Part shown: positions 10,255 to 22,912 of the stretch, piece by piece | Position numbering within the stretch: position 1 is the first letter of the stretch | Layout: each line of letters starts with the position of its first letter | NCBI GenBank assembly: GCA_036971715.1 | Contig: JAVHJL010000002.1 | Span: forward strand, 4,965,076 to 5,029,075 | DNA length: 64,000 nucleotides | From: Arthrobotrys musiformis | Taxonomy: Eukaryota > Ascomycota > Orbiliomycetes > Orbiliales > Orbiliaceae | Direction of reading: 5' to 3' | The notes under the pieces: model-generated | Databases searched by the model: none | The model's input: the letters and a program-made list of their open reading frames with translations, nothing else | What the model was told of the DNA's origin: nothing | Translations under genes and position numbers: made by a program

Positions 10255-13200
10255 ATGAGGCTAAACAAGCACGATTACACTGTCGGCTGGGTCTGTGCTC
10301 TGCCAATAGAAAAGGCTGCAGCAATTGCCGTATTGGACGAGAAACATGACCCTCTTCCCACAACTACCAGCGAGAATGATAGCAACGTGTATACACTCGG
10401 GCGGATTCGGGGTCATAACATCGTTATAGTTTGCCTTCCAGCTGGAAATTATGGAACAAACTCGGCTGCAGCCGTCGCTGCAAATATTCGTAGGAGTTTT
10501 CCGTCCCTCCGGTTTGGGTTGATGGTAGGAATTGGAGGAGGTGTCCCGAACGAAGATAATGACATTCGGCTTGGGGATATTGTGATTAGCCAACCGTTAG
10601 ATGGTACAAGTGGGGTCGTTCAGTATGACCTGGGTAAAAGGGAAGGGGAGGATAGGCTACGCCGCACCGGATACCTAAACGCCCCTCCTGCGATCCTGTT
10701 AAATGCTTCTGCTTCCCTTCAAGCGGAGAAGAGCCCAGTCGATTTAAGCAACGCTGTAACAGCGATCGTGGCGAAGGCTGAAGATAGAGATGAACGGTTT
10801 TCTTATCCTGGGAGCGAAGACCACTTATATCGCTCCGAATATGAGCATGTCGAAGGAACTGGGCGTCAAAAAAATACATGCATTCGGTGCGACCCTTCGG
10901 AGAGAGTGGGCAGATATGAGCGAGAATGCGACGGTCCCATTGTCCACTATGGGATCGTTGCTTCCGGTAACCAAGTGATAAAGAACGCCATAGCACGGGA
11001 CAAAATCGGAGAAGAGACGAAGGCAATTTGTTTCGAAATGGAAGCGGCTGGGTTGATGAATCACTTTCCGTGCTTGGTGGTTAGGGGTATCTGTGACTAT
11101 TCTGACAGTCATAAGAATAAAAGGTGGCAACCGTACGCCGCAATTACTGCTGCAGCATACACCAAAGAATTGCTCAGTCATGTTCCACCTTTAAACACAT
11201 CATTGGATACCAAATCGAAGCCTGTCGGTATGGAATTCGCTGTGCCATTTCTGGAATTGGTTGACTAATTATAACTACTCATATAGATGTTTCCAGGGGC
11301 ATACAAGCCTTATCTTCGATATCGAAAGATCCTGAAGCCGAAAAAGTGGGGATCGAACGCCGAAAAGACAAACTTATCGACGGTTCATATCAATGGGTCA
11401 AGGAGAATCAACTATTCAAGGATTAGCTAACCACAGGCCCTCAAATACTTCGTCTCAGCGGAGGGCCAGGGAAAGGCAAAACAATGATCATGATTGGTAT
11501 TATTAATGAACTAGAATTTAGCACAAAGCCGTCCCAGGTGGGGGGTGAAGAAGTTCGCCGCACGGTCGGCCTACAACTCCCTCAGTCAAGCTACTTCTCA
11601 TATTTCTTCTGTCAAGGAACCAATGAGAACCTCAATACTGCGGCATCAGTCTTAAAGGGCCTTCTCCTCTACCTTGTGAAGAAAAATCCTAACCTCGCAG
11701 TACATCTACAGAAGAGATATGATATAAGTGGAGATAGCTTCGGCAGCATAGTTGACGTGAATTTACTCCAACTCATTCTCTTCGACATCCTCGATGACCC
11801 TTCCAACCCGTTATTGGTATTTTGCGTGGACGCTTTAGATGAGTGTCTCGTAGACAGCGACGACCTAATGGCTTTTGTCAACAAAAGCATCGACCACTCG
11901 CCGAGAATCAGATGGTTATTATCGAGCCGCCCTCATCAAGATATTCTATCGAGCTTCGCGTCGCAGGACCTTTGTGTCGAAATTATTCTCGAGAGAAACC
12001 AACTTTCGATTGACACTGCAATTGGAGCGTACATTGATATAAAGGTTTCTGAGCTGAATCTCAAAAAGCAATACAGGGAACGGGATAGAGTTGAGATCAA
12101 AAGGATCCTGAAAGAGAGGTCTGGTGGGACGTATTTATGGGTTCATCTTGCATGCAAAGAGCTGGAAACCTCAGAAGCACTTTCTTGCGAGGCAGTGTCT
12201 CTTCTGGACCAGATGCCGTCAGAGCTGACCGGGATCTACGCTCGAATGATGGAACAGGCAAAGAAATTAGATATTACGACTTGTGGGCGGTGTTTTGACA
12301 TCTTGGCTACTGCAGCCATTGTGTACCGCCCACTGCGGCTCGAAGAACTGGGATACATCGCAATTCGCGTGGACCATGTCCCGGATGTCCGGAGGCTTGT
12401 CAATCTCTGTGGTTCTTTTCTCAAACTTGAAAACGAATACGTCCACTTTACCCATCAATCGGCTCAAGATTACCTCATCAGCGACCTGTCCGAACTATTT
12501 ACCACAGCGGGGCCAGCTAGCAGACATCAAAAGATCTTCGAAAATTGCATGTGGACGCTTTCAAACCCACAACTTTTAAAAAAAGATTTGCTCGGTCTGG
12601 GGTGGCCTGGGGCGACTGTACGAACCAGGAAAATGTTTACCAATGCACCCGTATATCATGAAATAACAGAGGATCAGCGAGGTCGCCTGAATCGGATTGA
12701 GTACGCATGCTGCTACTGGGCGAGACACCTCGAATTCTTTGCATTGACCCCCATGGAGACGGAGATAATAACGGGGTTTTTCGGGGGTTCCTTTTTATAT
12801 TGGTTAGAAGCAACTGCGTTAATGGAGAAGTTATCCACTGCCGCGGCCCAACTTCATATTCTTCAAAGAATAAAAGATGTAAGCGGATTTGCAGCTGTTT
12901 CACAACCGTATTCCTATAGAATTACCTCGCTAACAGTCAAGCACGATTACAATTTCAGTGGAAGTACAGTAGTACAGAAGTTAGAGAAGACGGCAGCCTG
13001 CAAGCTATTGTTGTGGACGCTCAGCACTTTGTTCAACAGAACTTCTCGACGATTGAGACGTCGCCTCTCCAGTTATATTCTTCCGTCTTGGCTTTCACCC
13101 CTTGGCGGAGTATTATAAGAATGAAAAATATCTCTAAACTTTCACGGTGGTTAGATCCAGAGGCAAGGCTTTCGGTCAATGACACGTGGGGTCCTCGCCG

Positions 13201-15586
13201 AAAGCTCGTTGTCCTAGGAGATACCCAATCCCGAGACTATATCCAATGGGCAACCTACTCACCCAATGGCATGTTAATAATTGCTATGCATATGTGCCAC
13301 GGGAACATGTTTGATTTCTGTGGTAGAATCAAAGTATGGGATGCATTGACAGGGTCGTTTATCCACTCCCTTTTCAATCCGAGTGGCATTTGTTCAGACG
13401 CAGGCATCACCTTTTCTCCGGATAGCAAGCTTATTGCGGCACGCATCAACAACCGGTATGGCGATATCAAGATCTGGGACGCAATTTCAGGCCACTCTGT
13501 GACAACCTTACGTCCGAAGTTTTCGACTTTAACGCAAATTTCCACATTATTTTCGGCCGATTCGAGGCTTTTAGGCATTTGGTCGGGGACAGGGTGTAGC
13601 TCAGAAGTTCAAATTTGGGGCATAGGGTCTAGAAAGCGCTTAAATAGTTTTAGTTATGACTTTGAGGTGGGCCTTTTAATGTTCTCATCTGACAATAGGC
13701 CAGTCGTGCTACGACAAAATGGGAAAAATACTGTCCCCAAGACAAGCGAGGCGGTATTGTGGGACTGTGCTGCGGGAAAGACTTTTCGTAGAGATAGCGC
13801 CAGTACCACGGGAAAGATATTACACGGGAATACCAGAACGGGAAGCGGGACCTGCGCCGCTATTTCGCCTAATGGCCAGATCATAGCCGGGTACGACAAC
13901 GTTACATGCACAGTCAGCGTGTGGGATCTTGTATCCGATACGCGTCACTGTATTGCGGTGCCAGTGGACCAATTAGGTTCAATGAATGGTCTCTACGACG
14001 ATTACAGTATTGAAATCAAGCAGATTTCTTTTTCGAGCAATAGCGAGCGATTGATGGTGGTTATGAACACCAGTCACCTAACTGTCTGGAATACGTCAAC
14101 TTTCGAATGCATTTATCCTTTAGGATCTATATCTCCTTAATTCACTATCACACCACTACGCTCAGCGGAATTCTCCCCAATAGACCCGAACATCGCTCTT
14201 GTCACTGATCTTGACCAAGGTATTATAATTTGGACTCTACCCTTCAATGAAACCTTCAGCGCCAGCTCGAATCATTTCCGGCAACATTTTTCGGGATGCC
14301 CGGTTCGTAAAGTGATAATCTCTCCGGATTCTCGGTTTGCGGCTTCGGTCGCTGGGGACAGCAGAACCTCCAGTCAAGGGTGTTTACAGCAGGTAGGGGA
14401 GACAAGAGGGGAGACACTAATTTGGAACGTATCAACTGGCATTTGCCAACTTGCACTCCAGGACCCCGACGGAGCCGAAGTCTTGGATTTAAAATTCTTT
14501 TCGGGAAACGACTCAGTCATATCTCACCATTCGGACAACAAGATTCACATATGGAATCTCGAAACGAAACAACGCCTCCAGTCTTTCCATTTGCCTCCGA
14601 GCCAGTCAAGAGATGCTAACTTGAAACAAGGGCTGATCTCTCTCTCCAGCGACGGGTCAACCTTCGCGTTCTGCGGAGGATCTCTCACAACAGTGGACGT
14701 TTGGGGTGCAACTAGTAAGGGATTTCTACATACTCACACTTTTTCTAGAAGTGTAGATGTTCGAGAAGAGCGACCCATTGTAGAACTTTCTTTCGACGGC
14801 AAATATATTGCTATGAGCCATCAAAGCGGCGTGCATGGCAACTCGGACACCAGCTCTACTTCTGTGAAGCTGCAAGATACCCGTACTGGGCAGAACCTAG
14901 GCTTATTTGGCACAAACTTGAGAGAGATTACTTCGGTAGCATTTTCGCCATGCCGAGCTCTAGTAGCCTCCGCTTCCTCTGATGGAGATATTAAGATATT
15001 TAGTCTTCAAAACGAGGAATGGTCCAAAACACAGAACCAGAATACTGTTTACCACGAACACGTCAAGAAACTTCTACACCCTCTACGCGGGGAAAACCGC
15101 ATAGTGATAGCGTTTTCTCCTAATGGAAAAGCCCTCGCGATTGCTACGAGAGATATGCGCATTCTGCTATGGGATATTGCAGAAAAAAAGGTTTTCCGGC
15201 ATCAGCTGTTTTTATATGAGCAACGCTTTGCGCCCTCGGAATACATGATGCTCCGCAAACAGAATCGTATAGAAATCGGTTTCTCAAATACGACTGAAAT
15301 TTTCGCACACGGGAATCCTCAGACGAGTCGGATCACCATTCCCACTACTGCCACGTGCCCTGATCACGAAGCCACGAAGCCCAATGAACTACCTACGTGC
15401 GAAAACGCTGTGTATCTAGGGGTTGAAGGAGTATATATGCACGGGAGAAAGGTTTTCGATATCCCTGATGAGTACGAGCCGTCAACGTTCGATTATAAAG
15501 ACGGTACGTTCGCTGTTGGGAGTCTGTATGGTCATGTATATTTCATTAAACTTAGATTGGAACACCTATTGAATCCCGTGACATGA
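10255..15586 (+). pseudogene. NLR (STAND) protein PNP_UDP-NACHT-WD40, two in-frame stops
   Basis: Fungal NLR-type immune or incompatibility receptor. Exon 1 (10255-11227) encodes a PNP_UDP nucleoside phosphorylase/nucleosidase domain: HDYTVGWVCALP start, MVGIGGG loop, FEMEAAGLMNHFP and RGICDYSDSHKN active-site motifs. After a 59 bp intron (11228-11286, GACTAAT branch) comes a GSYQWVKENQ linker, then NACHT: Walker A GGPGKGKT just before 11484, Walker B LLVFCVDALDEC, then LLSSRPH. A 62 bp intron (12908-12969) best explains the frame change before the WD40 part, which has about 13 divergent repeats to 15586. With these introns the whole reads as one 1,737-codon frame except for TAG at 11424-11426 and TAA at 14138-14140. 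The TAG replaces the family's conserved Trp in the linker. ATG 10255 abuts the family N-terminus. In related immune proteins PNP domains cleave ATP; the same activity here is inferred. It could be a pseudogene, or decoded after RNA editing. Confidence 0.85.
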
Positions 15587-15701
15587 CCGTGGGCCACACT
15601 TAGGCCTTTGTCAATCCGGTTTATCATCCCCCCATAACTACGGAGGTTTTAATAATACGTCAATCCCTTCCCATAGGTAGCGGTAGTATATCAATCAAGC
15701 T

Positions 15702-17683
15702 TCACACCTCCAGTTTCAGCTGCAATTCGCATCTCCGTGCTTTGGGCAGAAGCGCCCCGAACTCTTCGAGTTCCATGCTTTCGTCAGTACAAGAGTCGGC
15801 CAGAGACATATTTGGACACTCCTTGAGCATCGCTGCCACGATGATACGGAGTTCCATCATTGCTAGATTTCTACCAATACAAACTGTAGTCATGGGTGCC
15901 AAAGCTAAGTTAGTATGCTAGCAGGTGCGGAAAGGGGTGTGGTTTCGTGGAAATGAATATGCCCCGGGGCAGGAAAGGGAGATAGATACGACATACCTCT
16001 AGATGCGCCACCAAATGCTAACATAGCTGATTCCATTTCTTTAGTAGGGTTTAGCCACCTCTCCGGTTCGAATCTAGAGTTATTTGTTTCCGTGATGTTA
16101 GTGCTACGATCTGAAGAATTCCCAAAAAATGCTGTACAAGAACCTACGCGAGCGGATTTTTGAAGACAGCCGGGTCCCTGTGAACCGTATACGGGAATGT
16201 AGTAACCACCGTCCCCGCAGGGAAGAAATATGGCCCAAGTTGCCTGCCACCCTTTGGTACCACCCTCGGCGCTCCGACTGATGCCAGGCCATAGAGCCTT
16301 AAAGACTCCCTAATAACGGCTGTCAAGTAAGGTAGATCGCTTAGTTTTGCCTCCGTAAGATCCCAGTCGATGCCTTTAAGTTCTTCCGCCAGCTTTTCAC
16401 GCGCAGCCGGGTGTTTATTTATGGCCCACACGGTGTATGTCCCTACGAAAGCAGTAGTTATGGTTCCCGCTAGTAGAAACATTCCAGCTTCGTCTCTCAA
16501 TACTTTTCTACTCATTTTATATTTTGCTTTCGGATCATTTGTATTCGCTAGCAATTGAGAAAATAAGGTGGGGCGAGGGGGTCCCATCCAAGGGGTTTTC
16601 GATTTCTTCCCGAAGCTCATCTAGACACATGTCGCCGTAACTTGCAATGCGGCCGATGCAGCCAAGGAACCATTGGATCCGCGGATGGGGAATGTAGCTT
16701 AGAAGATACTCGAAGAATTTAAGTCCGGGTATCTTGCCACGTGCGCTGCATATTATTATACAACCAACGAGGCTATGGATGAAGTCGTTCTCCTATGTTA
16801 TCCCCGAAGAGTTAGTCTAGTGAAAAGATCTGTATGTTGACCGAACCAGTTCATTAAGCATGCAAAGCCCTTGGACTTAAATCATATTGGAGGAATGGAT
16901 GGTGGGAAGGGTGAAAATAAAATCGTACAGTCCCGTCTTCAACCAATCCAAATGCCTTCCCGTAGCACAGCTCCGCAATAATATCAGTAGCTAAGAGTCG
17001 GAACCATAGCACAATATCGACTTTCTCTCTGTTTTGCAGCCGGGTCTTCATCTTTTGAATGCACGTGTTAACGTGTTTTTGTATAATAGGCTCCATTTTG
17101 GTAATTTTTGTATTCGAAAACCCAGCACCAAAGGCTTTGCGGCGGCAAAGATATTCATTGTGGTCCTCGATGGCAAGCATAGTGTCAAGCCCCGCGAGCA
17201 TTTTAGACATTACAGAACCTTTGTCGAAGGGATCGGCTGTAGAGTAAATAGTCATGATCGCTGAGAGGTCTGCCACGGCGACCTCGTTCGGTGATATTCG
17301 AACGTATGGACCTTTGACAGGATGAACGAAGGGTTAGCTTAATTTAAAACAACAGAATTTATGGTCACGAGTCCCCTATACATATATTTGCCAATGACAT
17401 ATTGTTGGGAGTTAAGGGTTTTCGCAATTGTGATCAGCTTACCATACTCAGAATGTAGATCGTGAACTTTGAACGTCTTGTCACGCGTGATGTCTCTCAC
17501 TCTCACCCATATTCCTGAAACGGTTGCGTACCACGGCCCGGGAATTTTTGCAAGGGGCGAGAAATAGAGATTATATATTGCATTGATGGCCAAGTACAAA
17601 ACCGATGCTCCTAGTATTACGAAGGGGAGCTGATGTGTTTCGAAGGAGGCCAATGACACCAAATCTAGGACCAACTTTACCAT
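15702..17683 (-). pseudogene. cytochrome P450 monooxygenase with a 1-base frameshift
   Basis: Membrane-anchored class II cytochrome P450. Exons: 17443-17683, 16929-17311, 16148-16792, 15997-16073 and 15702-15883. Introns are 131, 136, 74 and 113 bp, all GT-AG. Visible in order: N-terminal anchor helix, PPGP-like hinge (KIPGPWYA), I-helix AGMFLLAGTITT, K-helix ExxR in VIRESLRLYG, the FEPERW meander and heme-binding FGGASRVCIGRNLAMMEL, with the cysteine ligand next to the last splice site. Within exon 3 the frame changes once between residues ENPLDGTPSP and TLFSQLLANTND. A G-rich run on the plus strand (16570-16581) is the likely site. Removing one base makes the whole gene exactly 509 codons (508 residues), the normal P450 length. 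So it is either a recent pseudogene or a homopolymer error in the assembly. Subfamily and substrate cannot be told. It stands alone, tail to tail with the NLR, with no biosynthetic cluster beside it. Confidence 0.85.
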
Positions 17684-20355
17684 TGATTCGGCGCCTGATG
17701 CGGCTAGGCTCAGCTAACTAGCTTTGTTTTGTGAAAACCTCTGCCCTCGAGAATATATAAACTTGTGGGATAATGGCTTCCGGGCCGCTCGGTATTGTTG
17801 GTGTGTAATTATATTTCTATATATACTTGCACTGCAAAGGCGGTTATGTTAAAGGTCCTGGCTTTAAATTTAAACAATTGTCGCTGGCTGTAACTCCTTT
17901 ATTATACAGTAGAGGTAGTTGCCTTATGAAAGAGAAGACAAGATAAAAGAAGATAAAAGAAAATAAAAGATCGTGGTCTGGATCTAGATATCGGGCGGAA
18001 TCGAGCGATCGACAAGACTGCACCGTGAATCCCAGAATTCTAAACTCAAAACCAGACTTCAGACGTCAGATAAGCCAATTATTTCGAAGTGTACGTGTGC
18101 ACCCACAGTACGTGTATGTACAGACATACATTCCGTTGAGTTGTCGCTGTGCACACGCATTCCAATGCGGGTGCCCTTGAGATCCCGTATACTTCGTGTT
18201 TTTCAGGTTCAAACCAGTCGGCACATTGTTGTCGACTTTAGGAATCCCAGTAGCAGGGGCTTTCAGGGATATATAGTATATAGTGCTAAGCTAGCGACAA
18301 TCGTATAGTCATTACAATATATATAATTTTCAGCTAAAATCTGTTTCAGAAATCAAGAAGTTATTTAGTTATATAGTTATCCAAGATCTATAGATAAATT
18401 TGTACGTTATCTATACGCGATGGTATATATGTACTATATACATGTATACTTCAAAGTAACAATCATGTCTGAACGTATAATAGTCGCTATAGCTATGAGC
18501 GACCGATGTTGTCGTGGCTCTTGGCATTAAATCAATATTGGCAAAGGGTTCTACTGATAAATATATAATTATAGATTACAAGGTTGCAAGATTACGCTGT
18601 ATGCCATGGGATAGAATTCCTTGGAATTTCAATTTGTATAATTGTACATGTAATATCTATGGAGGTTTTTATGTCTTAGTAAAATGTATATTGACCAGGT
18701 AGGTTCGATCGATCTGCTCGTTAACGTTGCAAAAAAACCAATACTATCAACATTCCTATAGGCCTAGCTTGAATCCCTAAGTTAAAATAAAGGTATTCCC
18801 GGCCTATCCTCATGCTCGACTATAGTACTATCGCAAGGCATGGGGCGAAAATTCTTCTTGGTATACAGCTAAATTGCCTTCCCAAGATCTTTAATTTTGC
18901 CCGTGGAATTTTTAGGCGAGAGGTACAATCATAGTCGCAGCTGTACAGGGACATACAGTGAACTGACCAATGAAGGTCGTCTGGTGTTCAGCTGGCACAA
19001 GATCTAGTTTCTGGAATCAATGCAAGATTTACTGATTCCTGGCGACGTCCAAACGAGACGTTGACTTCCTTGTAATTCAAGACGACAATTCGAGCCATCA
19101 ATGCCTGCATTCACGGTGGATATATCGGTACCAAATGCCTTTTTGTGTGTGAACACGCCCTGCATTAGTTTTTGGTTTCACCTTTTGTGGTTGCCCTGAG
19201 ACAGCGTGCTAGCAAGGGAAGAAAAGAAAGTACCACGAGCTTGGCTTTGTCGTTCCATTAGGTGATAACCAGATACTTTTGGCATTACGGCATGTATCAT
19301 AGAGTCTAATTAGAACTCTTACCTAACGGTATCAATCAATTAATACTAATTTAATATTCCTCTTTGGTCTCGCCTCCTGGGGACGATGTACACCACCACC
19401 GATACCCGAAAGGGCAGCATGAAATGTGGATGTTGGGCAAATATGCAGGCAGTCAAATACCTCCGTCGAAGCTGTCCCTATTTTCTGTACCCGATCGAGG
19501 CGGTTCGAGGGTCTAACAGTTGACCTGTCGCAAGCCCGGAAGACGAAACAACTGAGTGGTTAAGTTAGTTAGTCAGTTCAACAACGATACCAACGGTGAC
19601 GTCTGTCTCTCTGTGCCATATCGTATTCTAGATAATCAGGTCCTAAATATAGATTTGACGATGAGTATGAATATCAACCGTCTGTACCGCCAAAGGCGAT
19701 AAAAGAGCCTAGTGAAGAGGGCGAAAGTTGAGTGTCGGAACGTATCCGGGGGACCAAATCAGGTTCGATTTCGAGGAAATTGGACGGCCGGGAAGATGAG
19801 AGGACTTGGAAGCTCTTGGGCTGTCTCCTCCGCAATTTCTTGGGCAGTTGAGGTTCTTTGTTTGGACTGCAATTGGTCTGTTTCACAGCGGAGGCCCCTT
19901 TTTCAAGGCTGAGGCTGGCGTGTGTTGACTTTGCCGTTGGGCGGGCTTGGCATCTCCAGATTAAATTGCCCGGTCTTCCGGCCTCTCCTTCTTCCCTTCC
20001 TTCTTCTCCTTCTTCACTTCATCAACATCAACATCTTTACCAACAGTCCGTCCTTCGACACCATCGACTTCCTTCCTTCGTTTTTATCCTTGTAATCGGC
20101 TTCAACACACTCCTTTATTCGCCAGCCTTTTTTTCCAGTTTTTTTTTTTTTGCTCGTCGTGAAGTTTGTTGTTACCCTTACCCATAGTAAAATTTAAATT
20201 TAAATTAAAAGAATCGAAAACACCCAACTACAGCTGGTCTACAACACACACCTTTTTCGACGGTTCTCTTTTGATTTTTGCCATATCTCGAACCACTATT
20301 TCTATTCCTTTACCCGACGTATACACACATCGAAAGGGGATATACAATAAACAAG
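17684..20355. other. AT-rich intergenic region
   Basis: About 2.7 kb without a supportable gene. 17.75-18.8 kb is markedly AT-rich, with TA-stacked stretches and a short ATAAAAGAA-type tandem near 17940-17970. This could be RIP-degraded repeat sequence, but no element is recognisable. The right end (19.4-20.35 kb) is the promoter and 5' UTR of the GH17 gene. Confidence 0.5.
19970..20060 (+). promoter_or_regulatory. CT-rich promoter/5' leader of the GH17 gene
   Basis: A pyrimidine-rich block (CTTCTT/CCTTC units followed by CATCAACATCAAC) lies 300-390 bp upstream of the GH17 ATG. Such CT blocks precede transcription starts of highly expressed genes in filamentous fungi. The exact start site is not determinable here. 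Confidence 0.45.
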
Positions 20356-21741
20356 ATGCTTCCAAAGAGTCTACTTCTTGCCGCTGCGGCGGTCCTTTCG
20401 CTTGTCAACGCCCAGAATGAGTACTTGGGTTTCAACTACGGCGCCGCCAAGGCCAATGGCCAGGTCAAGGTCTATGATGACTTCTTAGAGGAGTTCGAAC
20501 TTGCTCAGAAGCTTGCCGGCACCAACGGAAAGTTCAGCAGTGCTCGATTGTACACTATGATTGTAAGGACCAACATGCCAAGTTTTGGAGTCCCTTCCTA
20601 GGCCGAAATTCTAACCACCTTATGTAATTTGCAGCAAGGCCCAAGCAAAGACGATCCAATCGACGCCATCGAGGCTGCTATTAAGACCAAGACCACTCTC
20701 TTGCTCGGAATCTGGTGCTCCGTTCCAACTGAGCATGTCACAAACGAAATCAACGCCCTCCTGAAGGCCATCGACAAGTATGGCAAAGACTTCACTGACC
20801 TCGTCGTCGGTCTCTCCGTCGGTTCCGAGGATTTGTACCGAAACTCCGTCATGGGAATCGAGAATAAGTCTGGAATCGGCGCTGAACCAGACCAGCTCGT
20901 CAAGTATATCGGCATGGTCCGAAAGGCTATTGCTAACACTGACTTGAAGTCCGTGCCAATTGGTCACGTCGATACCTGGACTGTCTGGGTCAACGGCTCC
21001 AACAATGTCGTCACTGAGGCTTTGGACTGGATTGGTTTCGATGCTTATCCTTATTTCCAATCTACCATGGCCAACTCCATCGAGGTTGCCCCACAATTGT
21101 TCTGGGAGGCCTATGAGAACACCCAAAAGGCTACAGGAAAGGAAGTTTGGATCACTGAAACTGGCTGGCCCGTGTCTGGTAAAGACATGAACCTCGCCAA
21201 GGCCAATACCAAGGATGCTCAGACATACTGGAATACCGTCGGTTGTGCTATCTTTGGCAAGTACAAGACTTGGTGGTACATGCTCCGTGATGCCGACCCA
21301 ACCCCACCAGAGACCGAATTCGGTGTCGTCGGCGCCGACTTGAAGCCTTACTACGATCTCAGCTGCAAGAACGCCAAGCCCGTCGCCAGCCCTGTCGCTT
21401 CCACCAGCACCGCCACTGCCACTACTGCCGCTCCCTCAACTGCCGCCACATCTACCCGAGCTCCTGGTACGTCTTCCTTTGATTCCGATATCGAGTTCTC
21501 CTCGATTTCCTCTTCTATGAGTCAAGCCCTCGGATCTAACACAGTTATTTCCATTTCCACAGGAACTACATTTGAAGTTGAATCATCTACACGTGGCTCA
21601 TCGGGCTCCACCCCAACCGAATTGGCCGAGGGTGCTGCTCAGACTACTGGTGTTGATGCTCCATCCTCCGGTTTCGCTGTCAAGGCAACCATTGGATTCG
21701 TCGCTGCTCAAGCCATCGCCGCTGCTTTCTTCCTTTTGTAA
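20356..21741 (+). CDS. GPI-anchored GH17 endo-beta-1,3-glucanase
   Basis: Cell-wall glucanase or glucan-modifying enzyme of the Bgl2/EglC type. Signal peptide MLPKSLLLAAAAVLSLVNA, then mature QNEYLGFNYG. The GH17 barrel includes LVVGLSVGSEDLYRN, with the proton-donor Glu, and EVWITETGWPVSG, with the nucleophile Glu. A Ser/Thr/Ala-rich linker follows, and a C-terminal hydrophobic tail (FAVKATIGFVAAQAIAAAFF) fits a GPI-attachment signal. Exon 1 is 20356-20562, the intron is 20563-20634 (72 bp, CTAAC branch, GCAG end), and exon 2 starts at 20635 in phase 0. A second candidate intron at 21467-21562 (GTACGT donor, TCTAAC branch, CCACAG end) is 96 bp, a multiple of three and free of stops. The protein is 405 residues if it is spliced and 437 if retained. 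The ATG at 20356 is chosen because it begins the signal peptide. Role: wall remodelling at the cell surface. Confidence 0.9.
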
Positions 21742-22912
21742 AAACCTCGCCTCCGAAACATGATATTGGTTTGCATGGGGAACTAGCGTGATGTTTTCTT
21801 TTTTTTCGTTGTATAAATGGCACACATTCAGGGCAAATTCGGATTCAGCATCGCATGTGGAACTTCATTGTGTAATAAAATAGACTCAACCTTGTTTATA
21901 TATTTCTTGCCTTGGCGTTGTATTCGCTACCTATCAAAATTACTTTTCTTCTTACAAAGTTCCTTTGAGATGGTTTTTTGGGAGTCCAATTGATCAGGTT
22001 TTCAATGCTCCTGCTAACAGCTTCGCGTAGCTGTGTGACATCGAGCGTGTGGTGCCAGAACTAGAAGCCTGCATCGCGGGCTTGGTTTCCGTTCAGATCT
22101 CGCTTACGCCCGTTCCCTGCCCCTCCGCCGGCTGAAGGCTGAATCAGGGCAGAGAAATCTTGTCCGACATCCTCTGGAGCCGAATGTTCGATCCCTCCAA
22201 GCAGCATCATACAGCTCAACCTCAAGCGCAACTTCTGGTTCAACCTCTGCTCTAACAAGTCATAACTTCCCCCAGTTGCTCGAGTGTGGAGGGAACTATT
22301 CCAAGTTTTCCAAGGTCCCAAGATGGGGGGGTCGACCTGGAGCTCCATCTTTCCCGTGTCTTCTCATTGGGCCGTCAGACGGTTTTTTTCAACTAGTGGC
22401 AGCTCACAAAATTCGAAATTTTCACACACCCCTGTTCTCTGCCCGTCTCCCACCAACCTTTTTAACTGCATGAAACTACAATCTTTGATCTAGATTCGAA
22501 TTCAGGACTAGCGGCTGGCGCGCGCAGCAAAATCTCGATTGCCCAGCGCTCCAAGTGGTGAAGAATGAAAAACCTGCCGCTTCCCCTCTTTCTCAACCCG
22601 GGTTTTTATTCCCAGTGCTTTCTTCACAACCTTCCTTCTTCTATTCCTTCATCAAATTCCCCATCCCATATATTGACCCAACCCTCGTCTACGGGAACTC
22701 GAAGAAAGAGAAAAGCCTTTATTCTGAATAGCAAAAAGTCGACGGTATCATTGCCGTCGCGCAAACAAATCCGCGACGATTCCTCGAATCACTTGATTCA
22801 ACCTTGTTATTGGTCCCAAGGTTAAAAAAACAAATTATAGTTTTTCACAGCAAAGTATTAACAATCTACTATCATATCTGATAGAAATAACCCATCTCGG
22901 GTAGTATCGACA
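21742..22912. other. intergenic between GH17 and SLC35F-like genes
   Basis: It holds the 3' UTR of the GH17 gene and the promoter and leader of the carrier gene, which is CT-rich at 22.6-22.7 kb. The 95-codon minus frame at 22061-22348 has no support. Confidence 0.5.

Noticed and set aside
11228..11286. Treating the PNP domain and the NACHT domain as two separate genes
   Set aside because: A 59 bp intron with a GACTAAT branch joins them in frame to the family linker, so they are one NLR.
12908..12969. Frameshift between the NACHT and WD40 parts of the first NLR
   Set aside because: A 62 bp intron with an upstream CTAAC branch accounts for the frame change and gives a total of exactly 1,737 codons. 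An indel is not needed, though the intron is not proven.
17684..19400. Possible degraded transposon in AT-rich sequence
   Set aside because: No terminal repeats, target-site duplication or transposase/reverse-transcriptase motif could be seen; composition alone is not enough.
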